Below, one piece after another: positions 43,725 to 53,722 of a stretch of DNA of 64,000 nt (positions are counted from its first letter, which is position 1; the number at the start of each line of letters is the position of its first letter). A model generated the notes under the pieces. That model was not told where the DNA came from and searched no databases. It saw only the letters and a list, made by a program, of their open reading frames with translations. Origin of the DNA: Actinomycetes bacterium (GTDB taxonomy: Bacteria; Actinomycetota; Acidimicrobiia; Acidimicrobiales; RAAP-2); the NCBI GenBank assembly GCA_021846325.1, contig JAJZBX010000004.1:1-64000 (forward strand), in the 5' to 3' direction. The translations under genes and the position numbers were made by a program.

Positions 43725-44191
43725 TCCCCGCCACGTTCACCACGACGCTCACCCCCGTTGGCGAGCTCATCATCGAAAGCGACGGCGAGTTCTTGACGAG
43801 AATCGGGCTGCCCACCGCGCGACGAGCGCCAAAGGGTCGCCGCGACCCCGCGCACGCGCTGTTGGCGGACACCGTCGAGCAGCTGCGCCAGTACTTCGCC
43901 CAACAGCGCACGGACTTCGACCTGCCCACTCTTGCCGAGGGCACCACCTTCCAGCGTGACGTCTGGACACAGCTCGAACGCATTCCCTACGGCGCGACCA
44001 TCACCTACGGCGAGCTGGCTCGACGGGTCAGTCGCCCCGGCGCCGCGCGCGCCGTCGGCGGGGCCAACGCCAGGAACCCGCTCCCGATTGTGGTGCCGTG
44101 CCACCGCGTGGTCGCGAGCGCCGGTCTCGGCGGCTACGCCGGCGGCGTCGCGATGAAGCACACGTTGCTCGAGCTCGAGCGGCGTCGCTAG
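43721..44191 (+). CDS. ogt: Methylated-DNA--protein-cysteine methyltransferase
   Basis: A 156-residue O6-alkylguanine repair protein with active site IVVPCHRVVASAGLGGYAGG and helix FQRDVWTQLERIPYGATITY. ATG 43721 overlaps the alkA stop (ATGA) and has AAGGAA upstream, so both repair genes form one adaptive-response operon, probably controlled by the AdaA part. It is a second homologue in the window. Confidence 0.95.
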   Translation: MIPATFTTTLTPVGELIIESDGEFLTRIGLPTARRAPKGRRDPAHALLADTVEQLRQYFAQQRTDFDLPTLAEGTTFQRDVWTQLERIPYGATITYGELARRVSRPGAARAVGGANARNPLPIVVPCHRVVASAGLGGYAGGVAMKHTLLELERRR

Positions 44192-44359
44192 CCCTGAGGT
44201 GGCGGCGCTACGCCGAGGTTTCGCGCCGTTGGCGTCGGTGCCCGTGCGAGTCACCCGTCGCAACCACGCAGCGAACCACCGACACTCGACGAGTGCCCAC
44301 GCCCGATGGCGCGACGTCTGTGCGATGAGTCGACGACGACGCGGCGACCACGGCGCCAC

Positions 44360-44400
44360 CGGCCACCTCGCCGATGGTCTGGGCCGCGCCGAGGTGGCCG
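44360..44400. terminator. 11-bp inverted repeat between convergent genes
   Basis: CGGCCACCTCG (44360-44370) pairs perfectly with CGAGGTGGCCG (44390-44400) around a 19-base loop. It lies in the 281 bp gap between ogt (ending 44191) and the repeat surface gene (ending 44473 on the other strand), so it may terminate both. No T-run follows. Nothing else was seen in this gap. Confidence 0.45.
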
Positions 44401-44472
44401 TGTGAGCGACCTTCGATCAGCGAGTCAACGTCAACGGTTCTCGCTGCGGTCCGACGTCGCTCGGGGGCACCC

Positions 44473-47400
44473 TCACTGATCGGTGGTGACGAGGCGGAAC
44501 TCGTTCGCCGCGAAACGGGTCACCCCGACGAGTCGAACGTGCACCTTCACCAGTGAGACCAGGTACGCAGCCGCTGCGCCGGCCCGCGTTCGCGCCACCG
44601 CCACGTCACCCTTGGCGTACCCGTAGATGACCACCGAAGCGCCGGCGAGCAGCTTGCGCGCCAACGACGCGATCACCGCTCGGTCGTGGTTCGTCAAGAG
44701 TCGTTGGGCGGGTGTCATGCCCACGACGAGCGACGCGGGAATGGCCGGGCGCCCCATGTCCACGGCGGTCTGCGCCGAGGAGGTCGCACCGAATCCCGCA
44801 CTGGCTCCCCTCGTCGCGACGACGAGACAGGTTCCCGAGCTCGTCGCGAACAACTGGCCGCTCACCGCACGACAGCCCGTTGCGGTACCGTCGAGGACTG
44901 CGTAGGTGATCACGCCCGAGCCGGCGCCACCCGACGCGGTCAACGTCAGCGGCCTGCCGGCAACGCCATGGACAGACGTCAACTGGACGGCGCTCTGGGC
45001 GACGGGTGCGGCCGCCGACGTGATGACGAATGCGCCGTTCGCCGAGAACGAGAACGAGATCGAACCGTTGGTGGTTGCCGTGGCCACCAGCACGAACCCC
45101 GAGGCAGCGAGCACGTACAGGCTGTCGCCGGCGACTATCCCCGCGTCCGTGATCGTCATCGCGAGAGGCGCCGTGGCAACCGGGACCCCGCCATTGGGGA
45201 CAACCCACGATACGCCAAGCGACAGCACGAGCGACTGACCCGAGGGGACCTCGCCCGCGAGTGTTGACGAGTTCACGACGGGGAACTCACTCAACAGCGT
45301 CCCCGCCGGCAGGCCACCGGCCGGCACGGTGAGCGTCGATGAGTTCGAGAGGTTCGACAGATCGAGAGAGCCACCGGCGCCGGTAAGCAGCGTCGACATG
45401 GGAGCCCCCAGATCCGCCGGTGGCACACCGGTCGGTGGCGGCGCGCTCGATGGCGGTACCGGCAGCAGCGGCGGCGGCGTTGTGATCGGCGGGCTAGCAG
45501 TGCTGTTGGACAGCACGAAATCGACGCCCGAGGTTGTGGTGGCCGTCACGACGCCGACGCCACTCAACGCGCCGACCGTCACGTTCAGCGGGATGGATCC
45601 ACACTGCGAGATGACCTCAACCACGTAGCTGCCGTTCGGCAATCCCATGATCGTGTACGTGCCGTTGCCTGCGGTGACGGCATTGCCGACGACGCCGACG
45701 CTGTTCTGCTCAGTCGCCGACACGCAGATGTTGGCCATCAGCGCGCCACCGCTGCCGGTGACCACGCCGGTGATCTCGCCTCCCGTGACGAGCGCGAAGT
45801 TCACCGTCGCCGGGCTGGCCGCTGACGTCAAGATCCCCGCCTGGGTATCGGCCACGTAGTTCTGGTTGGTTCCGTTGCAGTTCGCGCTCGCGGTGACGTT
45901 GTAGGTGCCCGCCGGTAGACCCACGATCGCGTACGAGCCGTTGTTGATCGAGACGGCGTCATTGTTGCCCACGCCACTGCCGTTTCCGTTCGCGGCGACG
46001 CAGATGTTCGCGAGCGCATTCGTGCCCGACGCGTCAGTAACCGTTCCCGAGATCTCACTTCCCGCTACGAGGGTGAATAACACGCCCGACGTGTTCGAGC
46101 CCGCGACCACCGAGACGCCCGTCATGCTCTGGTTCACATAGTTCAAGGGAGACGACCCGCACTGGGCATTCACCGAAATGGCGTAGCTACCGGTGGCCAA
46201 ATCACTCGCGATGAACTGGCCATTCACGTCCGTGGTCAAATTGGCGACCGTTGCGCCGTTCGCGTCGTACACCGTGACACAAATCCCGCCCAGTCCCCCG
46301 CTGGGGCCACTGACGGTACCGGTGATAGAGCCACCGGCGACGAAGTTGGCGTCCACGGGCGTCGTTGAGCCCGCGGTCACCGTGACGCCCGTGACGCTCT
46401 GGCTCAGGTAGTTCTGAGGCGTTGCCCCGCACTGGGCGTTGAACGAGACGCTGTACGAGGACGTCCCCGCCGGCAGACCGGTGATGCTGTAGGTGCCGTC
46501 GGTTGCCGTTCTCGTGCTACTGAGCGTTCCAATCATCCCTGACTCGCCGACGCGGACGCAGACGCCCCCGAGCGGGCCGCTCGGTCCACGGACCGTCCCG
46601 GCGATCGTGCCACCGGCGGCGAGGTTGGCGTCCACGGGTGTCGTTGAGCCCGCGGTCACCGTGACGCCCGTGACGCTCTGGCTGACGTAGCTCTGGGGCA
46701 ACACCCCGCACTGGGCGTTGAACCAGACGCTGTAGGACGTTCCCGCTGGCAAGTTTGTAATGGTGTAGGAGCCGTTCGCCACCGTTCTCGCACTGCCCAC
46801 AACCCCAACGATCGCGGACTCCTTGACGAGGACGCAGACGCCCCCGAGCGGGCCGCTGGGCCCGCTGACGGTGCCGGCGATCGTGCCGCCAGCGGCGAGC
46901 GTGACGTTCACGGGCGTTGATGAGCCCGCCGTCACGGTGATGCCCGTGACGCTCTGGCTGACGTAGTTCTGAGGCGTTGCCCCGCACTGAGCACTGAAGG
47001 AGACGGTGTACGAGGACGTCCCCGACGGCAGACCGACGATGCTGTAGGTGCCGTCGGTTGCCGTCGTCGCGTAACCAGAGAAACTCGAGACACCGGGCTC
47101 GTACGCGTTCACGCAGATGCCGCCGAGCACCACAGTTGTTCCGGCCGCTAGTCCACTGACCGTCCCGGCGATGGTGCCGCCAGCGGCGAGCGTGACGTTC
47201 AGCGGCGTCGAGGAGCCGCCCGTCACGGTGATGCCCGTGACGCTCTGGCTGACGTAGTTCTGAGGCGTTGCCCCGCACTGAGCACTGAAGGAGACGGTGT
47301 ACGAGGCCGTCCCCGCCGGCAGACCGGGATGCTGTAGGTGCCGTCGGTTGCCGTCGTCGCGGAACCGTAGAGACTCGAGACACCGGGCTCGTACGCGTTC

Positions 47401-48842
47401 ACGCAGATGCCGCCGAGCCCCACAGTTGTTCCGGCCGCTGGTCCACTGACCGTGCCGGTGATGGTGCCGCCAGCAGTGAGCGTGACGTTCAGCGGCGTCG
47501 AGGAGCCGACCGTCACGGTGACGCCCGTGACGCTCTGGCTGACGTAGTTCTGGGGCGTTGCCCCGCACTGAGCGCTGAAGGCGACGCTGTACGAGGACGT
47601 CCCCGCCGGCAGACCGGTGATGCTGTAGGTGCCGTCGGTTGCCGTCGTCGCGGAACCCGAAGCACCCGTCTCCCGTGCGATCACGCAGATGCCGCCGAGC
47701 ACCACAGTTGCACCGGCCGACAAGCCACTGACCGTGCCGGTGATGGTGCCGCCAGCAGCGAGCGTGACGCTCACCGGCGTCGAGGAGCCGACTGTCACGC
47801 TCACGCCCGTAACGCTCTGGCTAACGTAGTTCTGCGTCGGCACCTCGCACTGAGCACTGAAGGAGACGCTGTACGAGGACGTCCCCGACGGCAGACCGGT
47901 AATGCTGTAGGTGCCGCCAGATGTCGTCGTCGCGAAACCTGAAGCACCCGTCTCCCGTGCGTTCACGCAGATGCCTACGAGCCCCACATTTGTTCCGGCC
48001 GCTGGGCCACTGACCGTGCCGGTGATGGTGCCGCCAGCAGCGAGCGCGACGCTCACCGGCGTCGAGGAGCCGACCGTCACACTCACGCCCGTGACGCTCT
48101 GGCTGACGTAGTTCTGGGGCGTTGCCCCGCACTGAGCGCTGAACGAGATGCTGTACGAGGACGTCCCCGCCGGCAGACCGGTGATGCTGTAGGCGCCGCC
48201 AGATGTCGTCGTCGCGAAACCTGAGACACCCGAGACACCGGGCTCGGACGCGTTCACGCAGATGCCTACGAGCCCCACCGTTGCACCGGCCGCTGGGCCA
48301 CTGACCGTGCCGGTGATGGTGCCACCAGCAGCGAGCGTGACGCTCACCGGCGTCGAGGAGCCGACTGTCACGCTCACGCTCGTAACGCTCTGGCTGACGT
48401 AGTTCTGAGGCGGCACCTCGCACTGAGCACTGAAGGAGACGCTGTACGAGGCCGTCCCCGCTGGCAGACCGGGGATGCTGTAGGCGCCGCCAGATGTCGT
48501 CGTCGCGGAACCCGAGACACCCGAGACACCGGGCTCGTACGCGTACACGCAGATGCCCACGAGCCCCACCGTTGTTCCGGCCACTGGTCCACTGACCGTG
48601 CCGGTGATGGTGCCGGTGCCGCCAGTGAGGAGAGGATCGGCGGCGTCGCCACGTCGGGAACCATCGGCAACGTGGGCCGACAAACGAGCAAGTGGTCGAA
48701 TGTGACTCTCGTTGTGGGTACCTCGATGGACGAAAGGTGCCGACAGTGACGCGCCCGAGGTGCTCGCCGCTCCCACTGGCCAGGCGGTCAGCACGATGAG
48801 CAGTGCGCTCACCAGTGGTCCCACCGGTCGAATACGTTGCAC
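44473..48842 (-). CDS. Very large tandem-repeat surface protein with OmpA-like C terminus, one-base frameshift
   Basis: About 1456 residues if intact. The GTG start at 48842 follows GGAGG and opens a signal peptide (PVGPLVSALLIVLTAWPVGA). Then come about twelve repeats of 92-97 residues of the carboxypeptidase-regulatory/Cna-B type, each carrying TITGTVSGP-like, YSITGLPAGTSSYSVSF and QNYVSQSVTGVSVT blocks. A Pro-rich linker and a beta domain follow (about 45540 down to 44740). The last 85 residues (TNHDRAVIASLARKLLAGAS, KGDVAVARTRAGAAAAYLVS) resemble OmpA-type peptidoglycan binding. The frame changes at 47326-47328, where GGG stands for an expected GGGG: codons before it read in one frame, after it in the next. 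The cause may be a slip mutation or a sequencing error. Confidence 0.8.
46390..48600 (-). repeat. Tandem coding repeat, period about 276-291 bp, eight near-identical units
   Basis: The block encoding QNYVSQSVTG recurs near 46391, 46671, 46947, 47236, 47526, 47808, 48089 and 48377. The spacing of 276-291 bp is 92-97 residues. Long stretches are identical at DNA level, including synonymous positions, pointing to recent duplication or gene conversion. The four units below 46390 are more divergent. Not CRISPR: spacers are absent and the frame is open. Confidence 0.85.
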
Positions 48843-49161
48843 GAGGAACCTCCGATTAGTCCAGATCACCCGGCAAATCGTATGGTGTGCGCTGCTGTAG
48901 AGCAGTGCATACATTCACATTCAAACTCTCACTCAGTTTTAAGCATTCACCGGTACGACACGTTTTCTCACGTCGTCACGTGTTCCACGAGCGCGATGCG
49001 TCGACGCCACGGCACCGGCACCGGCACCGGCACCGGCACCGGCACCTGACCCGTCGTGAACCAGCAATGGAAAACAAACCCGTTGGTGTCGCGTCACTGG
49101 CGACCGTTGAACGTCACTACTCGCCACGCGTCATCGTCAACGCGACGACGAACGCCGATGC
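48843..49161. promoter_or_regulatory. Upstream region of the repeat surface gene
   Basis: This 319 bp spacer, between the regulator gene and the repeat protein gene, both on the minus strand, holds the surface gene promoter. It is A+T-rich near 48905-48960 and then contains a six-copy hexamer (49011-49046). No gene, and no clear paired promoter boxes, were seen. Confidence 0.4.
49011..49046. repeat. Hexanucleotide microsatellite (GGCACC)x6
   Basis: Six perfect copies of GGCACC lie 169-204 bp upstream of the repeat surface gene. Six-base repeats do not shift a frame but can vary in copy number, changing promoter spacing. It is not inside a called gene. Confidence 0.85.
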
Positions 49162-50055
49162 CTACAGCCAGCCGATTCCGTAGTGCAACCCCGTTTTGAT
49201 GGTACGAAATCGCGCCCGCACCATGCCCTCGAGATCGGGCACAATCATCCGTTGCGGACTAAGCACCTCGGACATGTGTTCGCTCGAGGCCTCACCGAAT
49301 GCGGCCAGCACCTCTTCGGGGTAGAGCTCGTCGATTCGGTAGGCCGGGCGAATGTTGTCGATGTCAAAGGCAATCGTGATGACCGCTTCACGCGTCTCGC
49401 CCCGTCGAGTCGAGACGGTCATCCATCGCGGAATCGTCACCGTCGAAGGAAACTCGTGGCGCAGCGTGACTCGGTGCCACTCGCCCACGCCAAAGGTCCG
49501 GTGAAAGCGAACCTCGTAGGCGGCCAGTGTCTTGGACATCCAGGTCGGCCGACTCGTGAGCTGACCACCTTCGACCACCTGCACGTCGTAGCGCGACGAG
49601 TCGTTCGTCTGGTCGCTCGTGTCCATGAGCAAGACGTGTGACGACGCGTCGTCACACGTCGCGATGAGGTCTCGTGTCTCGTAGACAACGGCGCGCTCGC
49701 CCGTCAGATCGGCAAAGATCTCCATGCGCTCGATCGACCAGGCCCGCATCCGACCGCGAAGCTCCTCGGGTGGCGTCTGGTCGTAGCCGACGAGCCGATG
49801 GTACTCGTCGACCAAGTAGCCAGTCGGCACGCCGGTTCGCGTCTCGTACCAGTGGACCAACTCCTCCTTGGGCAGCTCGAGGCCGCGCTCGACGCGTGAG
49901 AGATACGAGTGGCTCCACTGACGCGGCGCGTCGGGGTGGCTCCCCACGGCGACGAGCGTCAGCTGGGGCTCGACCTCCATACGCGCTCGGCGCAGCGCCG
50001 CCCCGAAACTGCGCAACGCGTCCGTGTTCGTCTCGTCGGCCACCGTACCCCTCAT
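49162..50055 (-). CDS. XRE-type helix-turn-helix regulator
   Basis: A 297-residue cytoplasmic regulator. The N-terminal helix-turn-helix begins RSFGAALRRARMEVEPQLTL, with QWSHSYLSRVERGLELPKEE as the recognition part. Residues 110-297 form an effector-like region (AWSIERMEIFADLTGERAVV, YEVRFHRTFGVGEWHRVTLR) like those of actinobacterial XRE proteins. ATG 50055 was chosen; GTG 50043 (after GAGGGG) is also possible. It lies upstream of the repeat surface gene on the same strand, separated by the 319 bp spacer, and could regulate it. Confidence 0.8.
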   Translation of the reverse strand: MRGTVADETNTDALRSFGAALRRARMEVEPQLTLVAVGSHPDAPRQWSHSYLSRVERGLELPKEELVHWYETRTGVPTGYLVDEYHRLVGYDQTPPEELRGRMRAWSIERMEIFADLTGERAVVYETRDLIATCDDASSHVLLMDTSDQTNDSSRYDVQVVEGGQLTSRPTWMSKTLAAYEVRFHRTFGVGEWHRVTLRHEFPSTVTIPRWMTVSTRRGETREAVITIAFDIDNIRPAYRIDELYPEEVLAAFGEASSEHMSEVLSPQRMIVPDLEGMVRARFRTIKTGLHYGIGWL

Positions 50056-50098
50056 CACGTCGTGTCAGATCAACGTCGCGACGCCGTCGCGACGCGGC

Positions 50099-51088
50099 TC
50101 AAACCAGGCCGAGCTTCTTCACTTCGTCGCGCTCGGCGAGCAGCTCGTCAGTCGTCAACTGGATCTTCTGCGCGGCGAACTCGTCGATGGCAAAGCCCTC
50201 CTTCACGTGCCAGGCACCCGCGAGGTCGACCTGAACCGGCAGTCCGAAGGTCAGTCCTTCGGGCACGCCGTACTCGCCGCGACTGGTGACCGACACCGAG
50301 ACGCAGTCCTCGGGCGCGGTCGGCGTCGTGAGGCTGACCACGGTGTCGATCGCCGCGTTGGCGGCCGAGGCGGCCGAGCTGGCACCGCGCGCCTCGATGA
50401 TGGCGGCCCCGCGCTTTTGAACCGTCGTGATGAAGTCACCGCGCAGCCACGCGTCGTCACCCACCGCGACCGGCACCGCGACCCCGTCGACGGTCGCGTT
50501 GGCGAAGTCGGGGAACTGCGTCGAGGAGTGGTTGCCCCAGATGGCGAGGTTCTTCACGCCCGCGACGCCGGTGCCCACGCGCTTCGCGATCTGGGTCTCG
50601 GCCCGATTCTGGTCGAGCCGGGTCATGGCGAACCACCGATCGGCGGGCACCTCGGGGGCGCTCGAGCGCGCGATCAGACAGTTGGTGTTGCACGGATTGC
50701 CGACCACGAGCACGCGCACGTCACTGGCGGCGTGCTCGGCAATGGCGCGACCCTGGGGCTTGAAGATCCCGCCGTTCACGTTGAGCAGGTCGCCGCGCTC
50801 CATACCGGCCTTGCGCGGAATCGAGCCGACCAGCAGGGCCCAGTTCGCACCGTCGAAGGCGTGGCGCAGGTCGCTCGTCGCCTCGACGCCGGCCAGCAGG
50901 GGGAAGGCGCAGTCGTCGAGCTCCATGACGACCCCGTCGAGGGCCTTCATCGCCGGCTCGATCTCGAGCAGACGCAGCACGACGGGCGTACTCGGGCCCA
51001 AGAGCTGGCCCGAGGCAATGCGAAACAGCAGTTGGTAGCCGATCTGGCCGGCGGCGCCGGTGACGGTGACCTGAACGGGGGTGGTCAT
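50099..51088 (-). CDS. mdh: Malate dehydrogenase
   Basis: A 329-residue NAD-dependent enzyme of the cytosolic/actinobacterial type, interconverting malate and oxaloacetate. It has [40 protein letters not shown] with the substrate Arg, [29 protein letters not shown] with Arg and Asp, and [13 protein letters not shown] with the catalytic His. ATG 51088 has AAGGAA upstream. It follows icd by 31 bp on the same strand. Confidence 0.97.
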   Translation of the reverse strand: MTTPVQVTVTGAAGQIGYQLLFRIASGQLLGPSTPVVLRLLEIEPAMKALDGVVMELDDCAFPLLAGVEATSDLRHAFDGANWALLVGSIPRKAGMERGDLLNVNGGIFKPQGRAIAEHAASDVRVLVVGNPCNTNCLIARSSAPEVPADRWFAMTRLDQNRAETQIAKRVGTGVAGVKNLAIWGNHSSTQFPDFANATVDGVAVPVAVGDDAWLRGDFITTVQKRGAAIIEARGASSAASAANAAIDTVVSLTTPTAPEDCVSVSVTSRGEYGVPEGLTFGLPVQVDLAGAWHVKEGFAIDEFAAQKIQLTTDELLAERDEVKKLGLV

Positions 51089-51119
51089 GATGGTTCCTTC
51101 TCTTTGGTTAGGGTCGCTG

Positions 51120-52316
51120 CTAGAGGCGGTCGACGATCGCCGAGGCGAACTCGGAGCACTTGACCTCGGTCGCACCAGCCATCTGGCGCGCGAAGTCGTA
51201 GGTGACGACCTTGTCGGCGATGGTCGACTCGAGCGCGCGCACGATGTCGTCGGCGGCGCCTTGCCAGCCGAGGTGCTCGAACATCAGTACGCCCGAGAGC
51301 AGCACCGAGCCCGGGTTCACCTTGTCCAGCCCGGCGTACTTCGGCGCGGTGCCGTGGGTCGCCTCGAAGATGCCGTGTCCGGTGACGTAGTTGATGTTCG
51401 CGCCCGGGGCGATGCCGATGCCGCCGACCTGGGCCGCGAGAGCGTCCGAGAGGTAGTCCCCGTTCAGGTTGGTCGAGGCGATCACGTCGAACTCCGCGGG
51501 GCGCGTCAGTACCTGCTGAAAGATGATGTCGGCGATGGCGTCTTTGACGAGGATCTTGTCGCCGGGCTCGCCCCCGCAGTCGTCCCACCCGACGGCGACG
51601 TCGGCGAACTCCTCGCGCACCAGCTGGTAGCCCCACTTCATGAAGGCGCCCTCGGTGAACTTCTGGATGTTCCCCTTGTGCATGAAGGTCACGCTGTCGC
51701 GGTGGTGGTCGACGGCGTACTTGATCGCGGCTCGAATCAGGCGATCGGAGCCCGACTTCGAGATCGGCTTGACACCGATGCCGCTCATCGCCTTGATGTC
51801 CCACCCGAAGGCGTCGTGCAGGAACGTCCGCATCGTCTCGGCCTTCTCGCTGCCGGCCTCCACCTCGAGTCCGGCGTAGACGTCCTCGGTGTTCTCGCGA
51901 AAGATCACCATGTCGACGAGCTCGGGGTGCTTGACCGGCGACGGGACGCCCTCGAACCAGCGCACCGGGCGCAGGCAGACGTAGAGGTCGAGAATCTGTC
52001 GAAGGGCCACGTTGAGCGAGCGAAAGCCACCCCCGATGGGCGTGGTGAGTGGACCCTTGATCCCGATGAGGTGTTCGCGAAAGTCAATCACCGTCTGTTC
52101 GGGCAACCAGTCGCCCGTCTCATTGAAGGCCTTCTCGCCGGCGAGGACCTCCTTCCACTCGATCACCTTGCCGTGACGCGCGGCCGCGGCGTCCAAGACG
52201 AGCTTCGCGGCTGGCCAGATGTCCACGCCGGTGCCGTCACCCTCGATGAAGGGGATGATTGGATTGTCAGGGACCTGCAGGACGCCCGAGGGGCTCATCG
52301 TGATTTTCTCAGCCAT
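51120..52316 (-). CDS. icd: Isocitrate dehydrogenase, NADP-type homodimeric
   Basis: A 398-residue enzyme that makes 2-oxoglutarate. [14 protein letters not shown] is the N-terminal motif, [20 protein letters not shown] holds the substrate Ser and Arg, [10 protein letters not shown] and [12 protein letters not shown] the Tyr and Lys sites, and [20 protein letters not shown] the metal Asp. This is the short E. coli-like form, not the 740-residue monomeric enzyme found in many actinobacteria. The start is ATG 52316. Confidence 0.96.
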   Translation of the reverse strand: MAEKITMSPSGVLQVPDNPIIPFIEGDGTGVDIWPAAKLVLDAAAARHGKVIEWKEVLAGEKAFNETGDWLPEQTVIDFREHLIGIKGPLTTPIGGGFRSLNVALRQILDLYVCLRPVRWFEGVPSPVKHPELVDMVIFRENTEDVYAGLEVEAGSEKAETMRTFLHDAFGWDIKAMSGIGVKPISKSGSDRLIRAAIKYAVDHHRDSVTFMHKGNIQKFTEGAFMKWGYQLVREEFADVAVGWDDCGGEPGDKILVKDAIADIIFQQVLTRPAEFDVIASTNLNGDYLSDALAAQVGGIGIAPGANINYVTGHGIFEATHGTAPKYAGLDKVNPGSVLLSGVLMFEHLGWQGAADDIVRALESTIADKVVTYDFARQMAGATEVKCSEFASAIVDRL

Positions 52317-52443
52317 GGCCTCATCCTAGAACGCCTAGCAACGGCCGATTTTGGGCCAAAGGTCCCACCGCGACTCGTTGAGGTCGAGTAGCGCCGAGTA
52401 ACCGATATTGGGGTAACCCATCGACGTCGACGAGAGCGGCCGC

Positions 52444-52462
52444 GTTGGCCCACGTCGCCAAC
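52444..52462 (-). terminator. Small hairpin after metF
   Basis: GTTGGC (52444-52449) pairs with GCCAAC (52457-52462) around 7 bases, 30 bp past the metF stop. It could end the sucC-metF transcript before icd, whose promoter would lie in the 175 bp spacer. No T-run follows. Confidence 0.35.
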
Positions 52463-52491
52463 ACTGTTGCTCGAGCCCGCCTCGATACCGC

Positions 52492-53352
52492 TCAGTCGTC
52501 GCGCGACTCGAAGAGCGTTCGGTGGATCTCGCGCGTGGCCGTTGAGCGGTTGAGCGTGTAGAAGTGCAGTCCCGGCGCATGGCGCGCCAGCAGCTCGCGG
52601 GCGAGCTCGGTCGCCGCGTCCACCCCCACCGCCCGCACGGCTCGCGCGCCACCGCGGGCGTCGGCCATCCGTAGGCGCGCGACCAGCTCGTTGGGCACCG
52701 CTGCCCCCATGGTCGCCATGCGGTCGACGCTGGCCAGGCTGGTAACCGGCATGATGCCCGGCAACACGGGCCGATTGACGCCGAGCGCCGCCAGTTCGTC
52801 GACCAGTTCGCTCCACTCGTCGGCACGAAAGAAGAACTGCGTGACCGCGAAGTCGGCTCGAGCGAGCTTGTCGGCCAGGTGGCGGCGGTCGCTCGACCGG
52901 TCCGGCGAGCGCGGGTGGCCAAGGGGGTGCGCCGCCACCCCCACGGCGAAGCCGCCCACCTCACGCACCAGGTCGACCAGGTCGATCGCGTGGGCGAACT
53001 CACTCGCCGCGTGCTCGCCGCTGGGCACGTCGCCGCCCAGGGCCATGACGTTGGCCACGCCGGCCGCGCCGTAGCGCTCGAGCACCTCGCGCATCTCGGC
53101 CCTCGTGTGGCCGACGCAGATCAGGTGGGCCATCGCCGTCGTCGCGCCCTCTCGCTCAATGCGGGTCACCAGGTCGAAGGTTCGCTGGCGCGACGCCTCG
53201 CCGCCGCGGTGGGTGACCGAGACGAACGAGGGTGCCAGCGGCGCGAGGTCGTCCAGGGTCGCCTCGAGCTGGGCCGTCTCGTCGTCGGTCTTGGGCGGCA
53301 TGAATTCGAAGGAGCGGGTAGGGCCCGCCGCCAACAACGCGTCGATGCGCAC
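52492..53352 (-). CDS. metF: 5,10-Methylenetetrahydrofolate reductase
   Basis: A 286-residue TIM-barrel flavoprotein that makes methyl-THF for methionine synthesis. RSFEFMPPKTDDETAQL holds the catalytic Glu, FVSVTHRGGEASRQRTFD the N-terminal barrel, NVMALGGDVPSG and AVTQFFFRADEW the FAD and folate sites, and VLPGIMPVTSLASV the closing motif. GTG 53352 begins 4 bp after the cupin gene's stop, so it is in the same transcript. Confidence 0.95.
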   Translation of the reverse strand: MRIDALLAAGPTRSFEFMPPKTDDETAQLEATLDDLAPLAPSFVSVTHRGGEASRQRTFDLVTRIEREGATTAMAHLICVGHTRAEMREVLERYGAAGVANVMALGGDVPSGEHAASEFAHAIDLVDLVREVGGFAVGVAAHPLGHPRSPDRSSDRRHLADKLARADFAVTQFFFRADEWSELVDELAALGVNRPVLPGIMPVTSLASVDRMATMGAAVPNELVARLRMADARGGARAVRAVGVDAATELARELLARHAPGLHFYTLNRSTATREIHRTLFESRDD

Positions 53353-53356
53353 GGAG

Positions 53357-53722
53357 CTAGGCGCGGCCGAAGTCGTCGTCGAGACGAACGATGTCGTCCT
53401 CGCCGAAGTAGGTGCCGCGCTGGACCTCGATGAGGATCACCGGGGACGTCCCGCGATTCTCCACGCGGTGGGCCTGACCGAGCGCGACGTCCACCGAGTC
53501 GCCCGAGCGCACGACCCGCTCGGTGCCGTCGAGCACGACCGTCGCCTCACCGGAGAGAAAGTACCAGTGCTCGGCCCGCCGGGCGTGCGTCTGGTAGCTG
53601 AGCCGCTTGCCCGGCATGACCACCAGGCGCTTGACCTTGTGGTCGAAGACGGTGTCGTCGAGGACCGTGTAGTTGCCCCACGGCCGTTCGTCGTACTCAC
53701 GACCACGTTCGTCCATCGTCAC
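53357..53722 (-). CDS. Cupin, mannose-6-phosphate isomerase type II-like domain
   Basis: A 121-residue single cupin. ERPWGNYTVLDD opens it; PGKRLSYQTHARRAEHWYFL gives the metal-binding His residues and Glu, and DVALGQAHRVENRG the second His. EVQRGTYFGEDDIVRLDDDF is the usual end of the type II phosphomannose isomerase cupin. Usually fused to a nucleotidyltransferase; here it stands alone. It overlaps folD by 4 bp (GTGA), an unexplained place inside a one-carbon operon. A sugar-phosphate role is likely but unproven. Confidence 0.88.
   Translation of the reverse strand: MTMDERGREYDERPWGNYTVLDDTVFDHKVKRLVVMPGKRLSYQTHARRAEHWYFLSGEATVVLDGTERVVRSGDSVDVALGQAHRVENRGTSPVILIEVQRGTYFGEDDIVRLDDDFGRA

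Noticed and set aside
46390..48600. Regular repeats that look at first like a CRISPR array
   Set aside because: Units are about 280 bp, coding, and without short repeats and unique spacers; no cas gene is near.
49011..49046. GGCACC hexamers as a replication origin or DnaA site cluster
   Set aside because: They do not resemble DnaA boxes and no dnaA, dnaN or gyrase gene is in the window.
51081..52391. 436-codon plus-strand open frame
   Set aside because: Antisense of icd; no recognisable domain.
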